Source: JABDKH01 sp963768565
GTDB lineage: Bacteria > Bacteroidota > Rhodothermia > Rhodothermales > JABDKH01
Length of the DNA stretch: 64,000 bases
Direction: 5' to 3'
NCBI GenBank assembly: GCA_963768565.1
Contig: CAVYIO010000019.1
Location: 1-64,000 of the forward strand
Shown: positions 30,001-37,850 of the stretch, one piece after another
Layout of the letters: each line of letters opens with the position of its first letter
Position numbering within the stretch: the stretch's first letter is position 1
Program-made: the position numbers and the translations under genes
Notes under the pieces: generated by a model
Databases searched by the model: none
Told to the model about the DNA's origin: nothing
What the model saw: the letters and a program-made list of their open reading frames with translations, nothing else

Positions 30001-30482
30001 TGCTCAACGACATGCAGGGACAGCGACTCACCAATGACATGCAGGCGCGGATTCGGCAGTTGGGTGAGCAGCAGGAAAAGATCAAGCAGGAATTAAAGGA
30101 GTTGAGCCGCAACCCGGAACTGAGAGGCAAGGCGCTTGGCGATCTGGACCGCATCGCGGAGCAAATGGAAGAAACCATCCGCGAGCTGCAGCAATTCCGG
30201 AACGACCGGAACATGATGCAGCGCCAACAGGAAATCCTGACGCGCTTGCTTGATGCCTCGCGTTCAATGAACAAGCGCGGCCGCGAAAAACGTCGTGAAA
30301 GCCAGTCGGGTGAAGAAATCGATCGCGAAAGCCCGGGCGAATTCACACCCGATGAGCGAGCGGACCAACTCCGGAGAGACCTTATCCGTGCTCTTGAGAG
30401 TGGCTACTCCCGTGACTACGAGGAGCTCATCAAGCGCTACTTTGAACTGCTCCAGAACGCTCCACCGGTCAATTCTGAGTGA
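27009..30482 (+). CDS. DUF4175 family membrane protein with Gln-rich coiled coil
   Basis: 1157 residues from MSESTRQAVDAIRRKL. Two hydrophobic segments lie near the N-terminus (LVAGLACSAAIWLLLAG and TVLVIGAIAILVFVVS) and a third at about residues 165-185 (AMIPLAGLIVVLLTAPG), followed by an Ig-like beta-rich domain to about residue 510. The remaining 640 residues are strongly helical and charged, and become Gln/Met-rich between about 780 and 1030 (repeated QQMQQ and QLQQ units). DUF4175 is of unknown function; related proteins are often linked to MoxR/DUF58 loci, which are not seen here. The frame is also open to 26979, but ATG 27009 is the better start. Confidence 0.85.
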   Translation: MSESTRQAVDAIRRKLREARRRLLFARLAQGLVAGLACSAAIWLLLAGAETLLWMPSVARTVLVIGAIAILVFVVSRFMLDPAARLVGLLAHPEEETVARIVESKVPPATDRLLNILHLSSGRHSRSTDGLVDGAINMLSTPIAGISFDAVEDFERFRRTVRYAMIPLAGLIVVLLTAPGPFFGATARLMHLSESFAKPAPFVIDVEPGDAEIIRGDSLMVRITIRGKADVSPELEFRREGERSVSRSRPTRGSPTSFDYTESNVRQSFDYRVVARPVTSTWYRVDVVDRPVVRELSVAIESPRYSRIGRQELGANVGDVSALPGSRIILTAELGGSPAGTADVVFDDGTRRSLSIVDGVASGDFTLVRSGSYHVELASDEGVKSVSPITYRLGLLTDGPPSVSIIKPDVTAELSEPFEPALTARVMDDYGVHRVSLMYRLAQSRFGSVRESFTELPIETFKGTDLDQVIERIWKMKSESGLSPVPGDVFEYFIRVWDNDTYSGYKSADSRTHTFVMPSLADRFRELEEESDETTDELEDLLDKAGEVGERFDELRDELRSKPEADWDDSRELEQIQDLQQEVDQQLEDISQDVNDLVQQLQDNSLLSDETMEVYEQLQRAIEEISSPELMEALQKLREAMQSMDPQQMQQAMQDFEFNEDQFKERLERALELFKRLKARQGLEEAARRAEELAGIQEELQKETQKLLDEKESSGQEKPSDEREGADPDEGAENNEQAEDLARQQEQAEAEMKDLQEQLEQLQEMLEEIPRVPSNQLEQIRSQLENQDIPQQMKDNAEQLRQQQMQPAKQGQQQMQQQLQNLQQQLSDMQQSMAGKQLQVNMAGLRQALNDVLILSQQQEAMKADVEGTASDSPTLRQYAKHQIELGEGLRVVSDTLQKLSREIPEMSREVQAHTGSALREMSQATVALADRSARRAAGHQKGSMMHLNELALLLSDLLNMLMNQQMNMGAPSMQQMLDQLQQMAGQQQQLNQQIQEMLNDMQGQRLTNDMQARIRQLGEQQEKIKQELKELSRNPELRGKALGDLDRIAEQMEETIRELQQFRNDRNMMQRQQEILTRLLDASRSMNKRGREKRRESQSGEEIDRESPGEFTPDERADQLRRDLIRALESGYSRDYEELIKRYFELLQNAPPVNSE

Positions 30483-30501
30483 TCGGGCTGCCAGCCGGGC
30501 T

Positions 30502-30903
30502 CTAGTCGGACAGAAATCGACGTCGCTCAGACGGCGTCGGAACACGACAGGCGTCGCGCCGCCCGAACCAGCGATACCGATTCGCCGCAACTCGGCGATA
30601 CAGCCCGTCGCGCCACTTCTTCGGGACAATGACGCCGATCGCCGCCATGGACCACGGGAATCCGAGGCCCCTCGCGATTCGGATCACCGCGTCGGAGAGC
30701 GTGTGAATTCCGTCCCCATCGATCAGAATAATCGAGTCCTCTTGCGGGAGCTCCAGGCCCCTCTCCCTCACCGACCGCAACGCGGCCTCGGAGTCGAGCG
30801 AGGCAAAGACGAAGAGCTCACGGGAATCGTGACGCAAAATGAAATCCACCGCCCCGTTGCACAGATGGCAGAATCCATCGAAAAGAACGGTCGACCCATG
30901 CAT
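30502..30903 (-). CDS. DCC-family thiol-disulfide oxidoreductase (DUF393)
   Basis: 133 residues. The N-terminal motif VLFDGFCHLCNGAVDFIL holds the family Cys-x-x-Cys pair, followed by FVFASLDSEAA, a typical DCC segment, and a C-terminal WRDGLYRRVAANRYRWFG. Members are predicted thioredoxin-like proteins; no substrate is known. It is convergent with the DUF4175 gene, 20 bp away. Confidence 0.85.
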   Translation of the reverse strand: MHGSTVLFDGFCHLCNGAVDFILRHDSRELFVFASLDSEAALRSVRERGLELPQEDSIILIDGDGIHTLSDAVIRIARGLGFPWSMAAIGVIVPKKWRDGLYRRVAANRYRWFGRRDACRVPTPSERRRFLSD

Positions 30904-31115
30904 GATTAATCCTGCATCAGATATTCAGTGAACCATCTTTCATCGTGTTGTCCCCCACGGCGGTCTTGTGCATCCGTTCCCGAATCCGGGCCGATCGGTC
31001 CTGGCCCTCGCCCGAAAACGGCTATGGTGGATGCAGAGGGCTCTTTTTTTGCGACCCAGAATTCTGTATATTTAGGGGCTAATTATAGGGCCTGAAACAA
31101 CGTAGCGTGTGAAGG
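30904..31115. other. Intergenic region upstream of the GT5 gene
   Basis: No reading frame is supported. It becomes AT-rich around 31041-31090 (a T-run ending TTTG at 31048-31051, and TATATTTA at 31067-31074), which is a plausible promoter zone for the structured leader and GT5 gene downstream. The spacing does not match the Bacteroidota -33/-7 consensus well, so no exact promoter is claimed. Confidence 0.35.
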
Positions 31116-31189
31116 GCCGGTCATCGAGACAGCGAAAGATCGACGTTGCCTCGCTAGTCTGCAGCCGAGTTTTTTGCTGGATGACCGGT
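31116..31189 (+). ncRNA. Candidate structured leader RNA (three-way junction)
   Basis: Three nested pairings fit a compact three-way junction. P1 pairs 31116-31125 with 31180-31189 (ccggtcatc/gatgaccgg plus a G-U pair). P2 pairs 31127-31135 with 31151-31160 (agacagcga/tcgctagtct, one bulged A at 31156). P3 pairs 31162-31165 with 31176-31179 around a loop ending in six T. Single unpaired G residues separate the stems. It ends 70 nt before the GT5 start. It does not match the hammerhead or c-di-GMP riboswitch patterns I know. It could be a riboswitch, a protein-binding leader or a small RNA. Confidence 0.45.
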
Positions 31190-31259
31190 AGCTTCAATTT
31201 GCACTTCCTCGTCAGGTCAATGAAGGATTCCATCTAGCATTCAAAGGTTCAAATCACGT

Positions 31260-32036
31260 ATGGCAGACGCGATAAGGATTCTTTTCATCTCTGGAGAGGT
31301 TGCACCATTCACCGCGGAAAACGGGCTTTCCCATCTGGTGAGGAATCTGCCCGAGCAGATTCACAATACGGGCTCCTTCCAGACACGCATCATGATGCCT
31401 CGATACGGCACGATCTCCGAGAGGCGGAATCGCCTGCATGAGGTCATTCGCCTCTCCGGAACCGAGGTAGAAATGGGCGAAGAGAGCCAGACGTTGAAAG
31501 TCAAGGTCGCCTCGATACCGGGCATCCGGCTCCAGGTGTACTTCATGGACAATACCCATTATTTCAAGAGAAAGGGCATACTCGCTGATCGCGACTCCAA
31601 GCCCTTCTCGGATAACGGCGAACGAGCCTTGTTTTTCGGACGCGGTTGTCTTGAGACGATCAAGAACCTCGGATGGGCGCCGGACATCATCCACGCCTTC
31701 GGCTGGGCCGGCTCCCTCGTTCCGCTGGTGCTCCGCTCCGAATTCGGATCCGATCCGTTGTTCGAGAACAGCAAGTGCATCTATACGCCCGATGACGTCG
31801 ATCCGAGTGCGCTGATGGACGAAGAGATGATCGTTCAATTCGGCCTGGATGTCGACAAAGAGCTGATCGGTGGCGATCTCTGCCAGGTCGGACTGGCCTA
31901 CGCCGACGGCATTGCGTATCCGTCACATATCGACCCGTCGACGCCCGACGTACCTCAGTTCTCGATGGACCTTGATGAGATCCGGGACCTGGGATGCGAA
32001 CTGTACGAACAGGTGTGTAGCGACGTGGCCGTCTGA
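31260..32036 (+). CDS. GT5 N-terminal-domain protein (half-length glycogen synthase homologue)
   Basis: 258 residues matching the GT5 starch/glycogen synthase catalytic N-terminal domain: RILFISGEVAPFTAENGLSH, MPRYGTISERR, VYFMDNTHYFKRKG and PDIIHAFGWAG. The usual KxGGL nucleotide-sugar loop is altered (ENGLSH) and the whole C-terminal GT-B half with the KPCG-like donor site is absent, so catalysis is doubtful. Such short forms next to a DUF4270 lipoprotein are, to my knowledge, typical of Bacteroidota. A terminator follows at 32067. glgC lies 4.5 kb upstream. Confidence 0.85.
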   Translation: MADAIRILFISGEVAPFTAENGLSHLVRNLPEQIHNTGSFQTRIMMPRYGTISERRNRLHEVIRLSGTEVEMGEESQTLKVKVASIPGIRLQVYFMDNTHYFKRKGILADRDSKPFSDNGERALFFGRGCLETIKNLGWAPDIIHAFGWAGSLVPLVLRSEFGSDPLFENSKCIYTPDDVDPSALMDEEMIVQFGLDVDKELIGGDLCQVGLAYADGIAYPSHIDPSTPDVPQFSMDLDEIRDLGCELYEQVCSDVAV

Positions 32037-32066
32037 GTAGCGCATCAACAAATCGCTAGTCGGAAG

Positions 32067-32095
32067 CCCCAGCGGTCTGTGCCGGTGGGGTTTTT
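32067..32095 (+). terminator. Rho-independent terminator after the GT5 gene
   Basis: The stem ccccagcgg/ccggtgggg (one G-G mismatch) has a 6-nt loop and is followed by ttttt. Confidence 0.75.
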
Positions 32096-32186
32096 CGATG
32101 AAGCAGAAACAGTGTCATACGAAACGGCTACCATACGGCGTTACCTCGATTCCGCATCCCCACGCTCTCTTCCCCTCCACCCATTG

Positions 32187-33356
32187 ATGAGACCTCTCTA
32201 CGCGAAGCTCGCCTTCGTTCTACTTGCAGCGACTCTGGGCTGTGATGACCCGACCGGTGTCGGCGTCGAACTCATCGACATTCGTTCCGGCGCACCTCAG
32301 ATCGAACAGCTGTCTCCTGCCTTCCAGACCAATCACGTCGTTAACGATGTAACGGGAAATGCACGGCGGGCATTGTTGGGATCGGTAGTAGATCCGCTGG
32401 CTGGCGGTACGCGAGCCGCCGCCGCAATGGATTTTGCCATACCGTCAACGCTGGTCCCATCCGCCGACTTCCAGCAAGGGCCCGTCGAGTACGCGGAGCT
32501 CCAGCTCGTCCCGGATTACATCTACGGGGACACCACTTCAACGATCGACGTCTCGCTCAGCGAGATCTTTGAGACGTGGACCGCGACCGGGAATAACTCA
32601 TCAGCCTCCATCCCGTCCGGTCCGCAGATCACGACAGCCACGCTTGGTGCTGCCGATACGCTTCTGGTGATCCCACTTCCCGAGTCATGGTACAAGGACC
32701 CGGTCACGGAAGCCAACCTCCGATCGCAGGACTTCGTCACGCTGTTTCAGGGCTTCCTTGTCGAACCGTTGAGCGACGGCGTGGTATTCGGAATCGACTT
32801 CGACGAGAGCAGCATGTTGGTCGTCTCAGGCGGAGATACCCTCAACTTCCTGCTCAGTCGGAATCTGAGTCTGGTGTCGCGTACATCACCCGGCAGTCCG
32901 CCACCGGGAAGAGTCGTTTTGCAGGATGGACATGGTTCCGGGTTGGGTGTCGAGTTTAAGTTCGATTCCGTCGACCTGCAGAACGTCGCTGTATCGCGAG
33001 CCGTCCTGCGTGTTTCGTACGACTCCCTGGCGGCCGACCAGCAGCTTCCGCCCAATTTTGTGCGTCCGGCGTTGACACAGGTCGACTTCGTAGGGATAAC
33101 GTCAGACAGCGTCGCCGTGCCACTGGCGACCAGTTTCGTAGCGAACGGAGTGTTGCTCTTTGATGGCCCGGTACTTCGCGCGACGTTTCAGGACGCTCTG
33201 ATCGGTCAGTCCATCTTCGACTCATTCGCGCTCATGGGAAGCATCGACCTGCAACCTGTGCAGAACACAGCCAACGTCCTCATTCTCAGTGACGGAACGG
33301 TCGACACGGACGGACCAACGATGGCTCTCACCGTAATCAAGCCGGCCGAACTGTAG
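32187..33356 (+). CDS. DUF4270-like outer-membrane lipoprotein
   Basis: 389 residues from MRPLYAKLAFVLLAATLGC, a lipoprotein signal with the lipobox at Cys 18. The mature protein is beta-rich and shows the DUF4270 style: VGVELIDI, DPLAGGTRAAAAMDFAIPS, VEYAELQLVPDYIYGDT and a C-terminal TVIKPAEL. DUF4270 proteins are Bacteroidota-specific and uncharacterised. Position behind the GT5 half-enzyme agrees with the family context. The upstream open frame to 32079 crosses the terminator, so ATG 32187 was chosen. Confidence 0.72.
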   Translation: MRPLYAKLAFVLLAATLGCDDPTGVGVELIDIRSGAPQIEQLSPAFQTNHVVNDVTGNARRALLGSVVDPLAGGTRAAAAMDFAIPSTLVPSADFQQGPVEYAELQLVPDYIYGDTTSTIDVSLSEIFETWTATGNNSSASIPSGPQITTATLGAADTLLVIPLPESWYKDPVTEANLRSQDFVTLFQGFLVEPLSDGVVFGIDFDESSMLVVSGGDTLNFLLSRNLSLVSRTSPGSPPPGRVVLQDGHGSGLGVEFKFDSVDLQNVAVSRAVLRVSYDSLAADQQLPPNFVRPALTQVDFVGITSDSVAVPLATSFVANGVLLFDGPVLRATFQDALIGQSIFDSFALMGSIDLQPVQNTANVLILSDGTVDTDGPTMALTVIKPAEL

Positions 33357-33375
33357 TCAAGGATTTATTACCCGC

Positions 33376-34704
33376 ATGTTGATGTTAAGACCGCAGGGAG
33401 CGTCCTACGTGAAAATAGTCGTCAGCCTTGCCGCTGCGTTGATTGTACTTTCGCCGTGTGTCTCCTTAGCACAAAGTGGAGGTGACGGGTCGATCTATTC
33501 GAGATTCGGGATCGGCGAACTGCGTTCCTTCGGTTCGTCGCAGGCGGAAGCCATGGGCGGCGACGGATTTGCGCTCGGATCTCCGCTTCGAGGCAACTTC
33601 TCCAACCCCGCGGGTTGGGGCGACCAGCTCCTGACGAGGTTGGGTACGGGTCTCCGCTACGAGTCCGTTGCTGCCACAAATGCTGCAAACGAGAAAAGCG
33701 AGGTGGGATTCGGTACGCTCGATCACGTGTTCTTCAGTTTCCCGTTACTCTCGCGACGGCTCGGCATGGGCATGGCGTTCGCACCCTTCTCGCGCGTCGG
33801 CTACACGGCGCGACAGAATGGTGTACTGGAGGACCCGAATGGAGTCCAGGACCCTGCCGACTATTCGGTCGAGTTTACCGGCGGCGGCGGGCTACAGAAG
33901 ATCGACGTGGGCCTGGGAGCGAAAGTCGGATCCTTCCTGTCGATCGGCGCTACGGCCAACTTCATTTTTGGCATCATCGACGAAGTCCAGCGCACGTCAT
34001 TCAGCGACGCCGAGTTCACCGAGACCACCATCTCGTACTCGACGCGACTTTCGGGTGCCTCCGCCACCGTCGGCCTGATCGGACATGCCGGTAGCCTTCT
34101 TCGACAGAAGGATGCACTTCAGCTTGGGCTCACATTCTCACTTCCGGCCAAACTTGACGGCCGCAGAGTGTTGACGATCGGACGATCGCTGGACAAGGAC
34201 ACGCTGGGTACCGACGTAGATGTCGACGTCGATCTTCCGCTTCGTGTCGGCGCAGGTCTGGTATATTCTCCGAGTCCGAAGTTCACGGTGATGCTGGACG
34301 CCAGGTATGAGCCATGGACGAACTTCAACACGAATGTTGCCTTCCCCGGCGTCACGTCAAGCGGCGCCCAGCTTGAGGATCGCATACGTCTTGCCATGGG
34401 CGTTGAATTACTGCCGGGTGGCAACGATCTTTTGTCCTCATACGCGAGCCAGATTGCCTATCGCTTCGGCGTTTTCACCGACAAGTCCTATGTGCAACCA
34501 ATGCCCGGCCAGACACTCAGATCGACGGGCGCATCGGCCGGGATAAGCTTCCCGACCAGAATCCCTGGCACACGGATTGATATGAACTTCCAGGTGGGTC
34601 GCCGTGGAACCACGGACAATGGCCTTATTAAGGAGACCTTCTACAGATTCGGCATTAACGTGAACATCGGAGAACGCTGGTTCCAGAAGACACGGCTCGG
34701 ATAA
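33376..34704 (+). CDS. Outer-membrane beta-barrel protein (FadL/PorV-like)
   Basis: About 430-442 residues. The signal peptide VKIVVSLAAALIVLSPCVSLAQS is followed by GDGSIYSRFGIGELRSFGS and AMGGDGFALGSPLRGNFSNPAGW, a pattern seen in FadL-like transport barrels and T9SS-associated PorV-type proteins. Alternating strands continue to the end (RFGINVNIGERWFQKTRLG). A GTG at 33409 with gggag eight bases upstream is an equally good start. It probably forms a pore or transport channel. It follows the DUF4270 gene by 19 bp. Confidence 0.75.
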   Translation: MLMLRPQGASYVKIVVSLAAALIVLSPCVSLAQSGGDGSIYSRFGIGELRSFGSSQAEAMGGDGFALGSPLRGNFSNPAGWGDQLLTRLGTGLRYESVAATNAANEKSEVGFGTLDHVFFSFPLLSRRLGMGMAFAPFSRVGYTARQNGVLEDPNGVQDPADYSVEFTGGGGLQKIDVGLGAKVGSFLSIGATANFIFGIIDEVQRTSFSDAEFTETTISYSTRLSGASATVGLIGHAGSLLRQKDALQLGLTFSLPAKLDGRRVLTIGRSLDKDTLGTDVDVDVDLPLRVGAGLVYSPSPKFTVMLDARYEPWTNFNTNVAFPGVTSSGAQLEDRIRLAMGVELLPGGNDLLSSYASQIAYRFGVFTDKSYVQPMPGQTLRSTGASAGISFPTRIPGTRIDMNFQVGRRGTTDNGLIKETFYRFGINVNIGERWFQKTRLG

Positions 34705-34751
34705 CCGGAAGGCCCGGGCCCCTCTCGGGACACGCTGAACCAAGATATTCC

Positions 34752-36061
34752 ATGTCTATGAAAACGCTCTTATCCCCGATCGGTGGAGCCGCCATCGTTC
34801 TCAGCCTGCTGATGCTGGCACCAGAAACCGCCCTCTCGCAGTCTGGTGACCAGGAAAAGGCCATGTACTACAGCCTCTACTACGAGGACTTCAAGAACGA
34901 GAACTACGCGGGTGCGCTGCAGAATCTGCAGTGGATTCTGCAGAATGCGCCAGGGTTTCCTCGTAACAACGATCGAAATTTCGAGCGGGCCGTCAAGGTC
35001 TTTCGGGAGATGGCCGTCGCCGAAGAGGACCCCGCCACGCGGCAGGCCTATTTCGACTCAGCGCTGGTCATATTCGACACGGCCGTGTCCAGATTACAGG
35101 ACGCAAACGCAGAGGTCAGCGAGCGAGACTGGATTTTCGGCAAAGGGCAAATTCATACAGGAGAACGCAGAGCACCTGCCGGACCTGCAGCCCATGATCG
35201 GCTGATCTCTACCGGCAGGCTTATGATCTGGAGCCTCAGAAGCTGCAGCCCTACTACATGAACTACATCATCGCCGGCTACGCACAGAAGGGCGACAAGC
35301 AAGCGGCGGTTGATTTCATTGACGTCCTCGACGCGGAGTTTCCCGAGAACGACGAGGTGCGCACCATGCTCACCAATTGGCGTGGCGCTCTGTTCACGTC
35401 ACCGGAAGAGCGATTCGATTTCATTTCCAGTCAGCTTGAAAAGGATCCGACGAACTGCCAGTTCATACTCGAGAAATTTGAGATCGCTCTTGATCTGGGT
35501 TTTCGAGATGATGTCTACCAGCTTGAGCAACGCGTGCTGAACTGCGAAGCAACATCAAAGACATTCTTCCTGCTGGGCGTCATGAAGCTTGAGGACGGCG
35601 AGCCCGATCAGGCGTTCGGAATGTTCGAGCAGGCGATGGGAATGCCGGACGGCAACGAAAGGGCCAAGGATATCTACTACAACATGGGAATCGCCCAGCA
35701 GCAACTGGGTCGACTCTCCAGGGCCCGGACGTACTTCCGGCGTGCGCTCGATATTGATCGCAACTACGGCGCAGCGTACATGGCCATCGGTGACCTCTAC
35801 GTCACGGCCGTGTCGAACTGCGGTAGTTTCGAACGAGAAGACCGCGCCGTGTACTGGCTCGTCACAGACTACTATGACCGCGCCCGCTCGGTAGACCCGA
35901 CGGTCGCAGGAGCGGCGCAACGAAAGAGCCGCCAGTATCGAGCCTACTACCCCGACCAGGAGGCCCTCTTCTTCAAGGGTTGGCAGGTGGGCCAGCGCTA
36001 CATGGTCGACTACGGATGCTATGGCTGGATCAGCGAGGCGACCACCGTCAAGAGCCCATAA
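34752..36061 (+). CDS. Secreted TPR protein, two 1-nt insertions
   Basis: About 435 residues when corrected. The signal peptide MKTLLSPIGGAAIVLSLLML...ALSQS is followed by tetratricopeptide-like helix pairs (AGALQNLQWILQNAPGF, ADLYRQAYDLEPQKLQPYY, AFGMFEQAMGMPDGNERAKDIYYNMG, ARTYFRRALDIDRNYGAAYM). The frame is disturbed by an extra G near 35147 (aaagggcaaa for aaaggcaaa) and another near 35199 (atcggctgat for atcgctgat); removing both yields GKGKFIQENAEHLPDLQPMIADLYRQ. It is probably a periplasmic scaffold and probably intact in the organism. A terminator follows. Confidence 0.82.
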
Positions 36062-36084
36062 ACCGAGCGTCTATCGTGATTTGC

Positions 36085-36116
36085 AAGGGCCGGCCGGAAA
36101 CTGCCGGCCCTTTTTT
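36085..36116 (+). terminator. Rho-independent terminator after the TPR gene
   Basis: The perfect stem aagggccggc/gccggcccttt with an 8-nt loop is followed by a run of six T. Confidence 0.85.
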
Positions 36117-36227
36117 GTTGCCTTTCCGCGAAAACGCTTCATTTGTTATTGCCAGTCGCAGTATCGAATTTTCGATACCACCAGACCGTTTGTCGATACC
36201 CATCATACTGACCAATTCGTAATTCCC

Positions 36228-37511
36228 ATGTCGATCATCGAAGAAGTAATCGCACGACAGATTCTTGACAGCAGAGGCAATCCCACGATCGAAGTCGACG
36301 TCATCACGACCGAGGGGGCCTTTGGTCGCGCGGCGGTTCCAAGCGGCGCCTCTACCGGGGAACACGAGGCGGTAGAGCTGCGAGACGGCGACCCCGACGT
36401 GTACCTGGGAAAGGGCGTTCTGCAGGCCGTACGAAACGTGAACGAAATGATCGCGCCCGAGATCATGGGCTTCGAGGTACTGCAGCAAACCGCTCTGGAT
36501 CGATACCTCATTGACCTCGACGGAACTCCCAACAAGAGCAAGCTCGGCGCCAACGCAATTCTTGGAGTCTCGCTGGCCGTGGCCAGAGCTGCTGCGGATA
36601 CGCTGGGACTCCCGCTTTACCGGTACATCGGTGGCACGCACACGAACCGGTTGCCCGTACCCATGATGAACATCATCAACGGAGGCCGGCACGCCGACAA
36701 CAACGTCGACATGCAGGAGTTCATGGTGATGCCGACCGGTGCTGCGTCATTCTCGGAGGCCCTCCGCATGGGTGTCGAGATCTTTCACAATCTGAAGAAG
36801 GTGCTGCAGTCGAAAGGCTACAATACGGCGGTCGGTGATGAGGGTGGTTTTGCGCCAGACCTGAAGTCGAACGAGGAAGCAATTGAGGTCATCCTGGAGG
36901 CGGTGGAGAAAGCCGGATACAAGGCCGGAAAGGACATGCACATCGCACTCGACCCGGCGTCTTCCGAGATGTTCGAGGACGGCGCTTATGTCTTCTACAA
37001 GAGTGACCCCGGAACGCGCCGATCGTCCGATGACATGGTCAAGTTCTGGACAAGCTGGGTCGATCAGTACCCGATCATTTCAGTCGAAGATGCGATGGAT
37101 GAGAACGACTGGGCCGGGTGGAAGAACCTCACGGAAGCGGTCGGTGACCGCGTGCAGCTCGTCGGCGACGACCTGTTCGTGACAAATACGGACCGGCTTC
37201 GTAAGGGTATCGAAGAGGGGTGCACGAACTCGATCCTGATCAAGTTGAACCAGATCGGTACCTTGACCGAAACGCTCGAGGCAATCGAACTGGCGCACCA
37301 GAATGGATTTACGTCCGTTATCAGTCACCGGTCAGGGGAAACGGAGGACTCTACGATCGCCGATCTTGCCGTCGCGACAGGCGCCGGCCAGATTAAGACG
37401 GGCTCGGCCAGCCGGAGCGATCGGACGGCCAAGTACAACCAGCTTTTGCGGATCGAGCAGGAAATCGGCGCGGTGGCTGAATACCCCGGTCTGAACGCAT
37501 TTAGATTCTAG
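36228..37511 (+). CDS. eno: Enolase
   Basis: Interconverts 2-phosphoglycerate and phosphoenolpyruvate in glycolysis and gluconeogenesis. 427 residues, the normal length. Signatures are ARQILDSRGNPTIEVDV, VPSGASTGEHEAVELRD, GDEGGFAP, SVEDAMDENDW, LVGDDLFVTN, ILIKLNQIGTLTET and SHRSGETED. The ATG at 36228 gives the standard MSIIEEV N-terminus. It starts a group eno-ftsB-ROK kinase-lptD with short gaps or overlap, downstream of a strong terminator. Confidence 0.97.
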   Translation: MSIIEEVIARQILDSRGNPTIEVDVITTEGAFGRAAVPSGASTGEHEAVELRDGDPDVYLGKGVLQAVRNVNEMIAPEIMGFEVLQQTALDRYLIDLDGTPNKSKLGANAILGVSLAVARAAADTLGLPLYRYIGGTHTNRLPVPMMNIINGGRHADNNVDMQEFMVMPTGAASFSEALRMGVEIFHNLKKVLQSKGYNTAVGDEGGFAPDLKSNEEAIEVILEAVEKAGYKAGKDMHIALDPASSEMFEDGAYVFYKSDPGTRRSSDDMVKFWTSWVDQYPIISVEDAMDENDWAGWKNLTEAVGDRVQLVGDDLFVTNTDRLRKGIEEGCTNSILIKLNQIGTLTETLEAIELAHQNGFTSVISHRSGETEDSTIADLAVATGAGQIKTGSASRSDRTAKYNQLLRIEQEIGAVAEYPGLNAFRF

Positions 37512-37517
37512 GCCAGG

Positions 37518-37826
37518 ATGGAGATCGGACTTCTCACATGGCTGAAGGAACCTCGGGTTCGCAAGCGTTTCGTTCTTGCGGCGATTTCGTTTGTCATAGT
37601 CTGGCTGACATTTTTCGACAGCCACTCGCTTGTCAAGCGAATTGCATGGCACCGGGAGCTTGGCCAACTGCAAGAAGCCAACGAGGAGTTGGAACTCGAA
37701 ATCGGCCACCTGGAAACCGAGATTGAAAAAGGCCTTTCCGATGAACGTGTGGAGCAGATCGCTCGCGAAGAGTACCACATGAAGAAGCCCGAAGAGACTG
37801 TCTACCGAATCGAGACGGACGACTAG
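37518..37826 (+). CDS. FtsB/DivIC-like septum formation protein
   Basis: 102 residues: one N-terminal membrane segment (FVLAAISFVIVWLTFF), then a coiled coil (LGQLQEANEELELEIGHLETEIEK) and the conserved EQIAREEYHMKKPEETVYRI tail. This is the layout of FtsB/DivIC, which links FtsL and FtsQ in the divisome. It sits just after eno, a gene order that recurs in many bacteria (eno-ftsB). Confidence 0.85.
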   Translation: MEIGLLTWLKEPRVRKRFVLAAISFVIVWLTFFDSHSLVKRIAWHRELGQLQEANEELELEIGHLETEIEKGLSDERVEQIAREEYHMKKPEETVYRIETDD

Positions 37827-37850
37827 TCATCTTCGTAGAACCTGACGCTC

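Noticed and set aside
31041..31090. Bacteroidota -33/-7 promoter before the GT5 gene
   Set aside because: TTTG and TATATTTA are present, but the spacing of about 15 nt is too short for the consensus, so no specific promoter is called.
31116..31189. Hammerhead ribozyme
   Set aside because: A three-way junction and a GAAA are present, but the GAAA lies in the P2 loop and not at the junction, and the CUGANGA core is missing.
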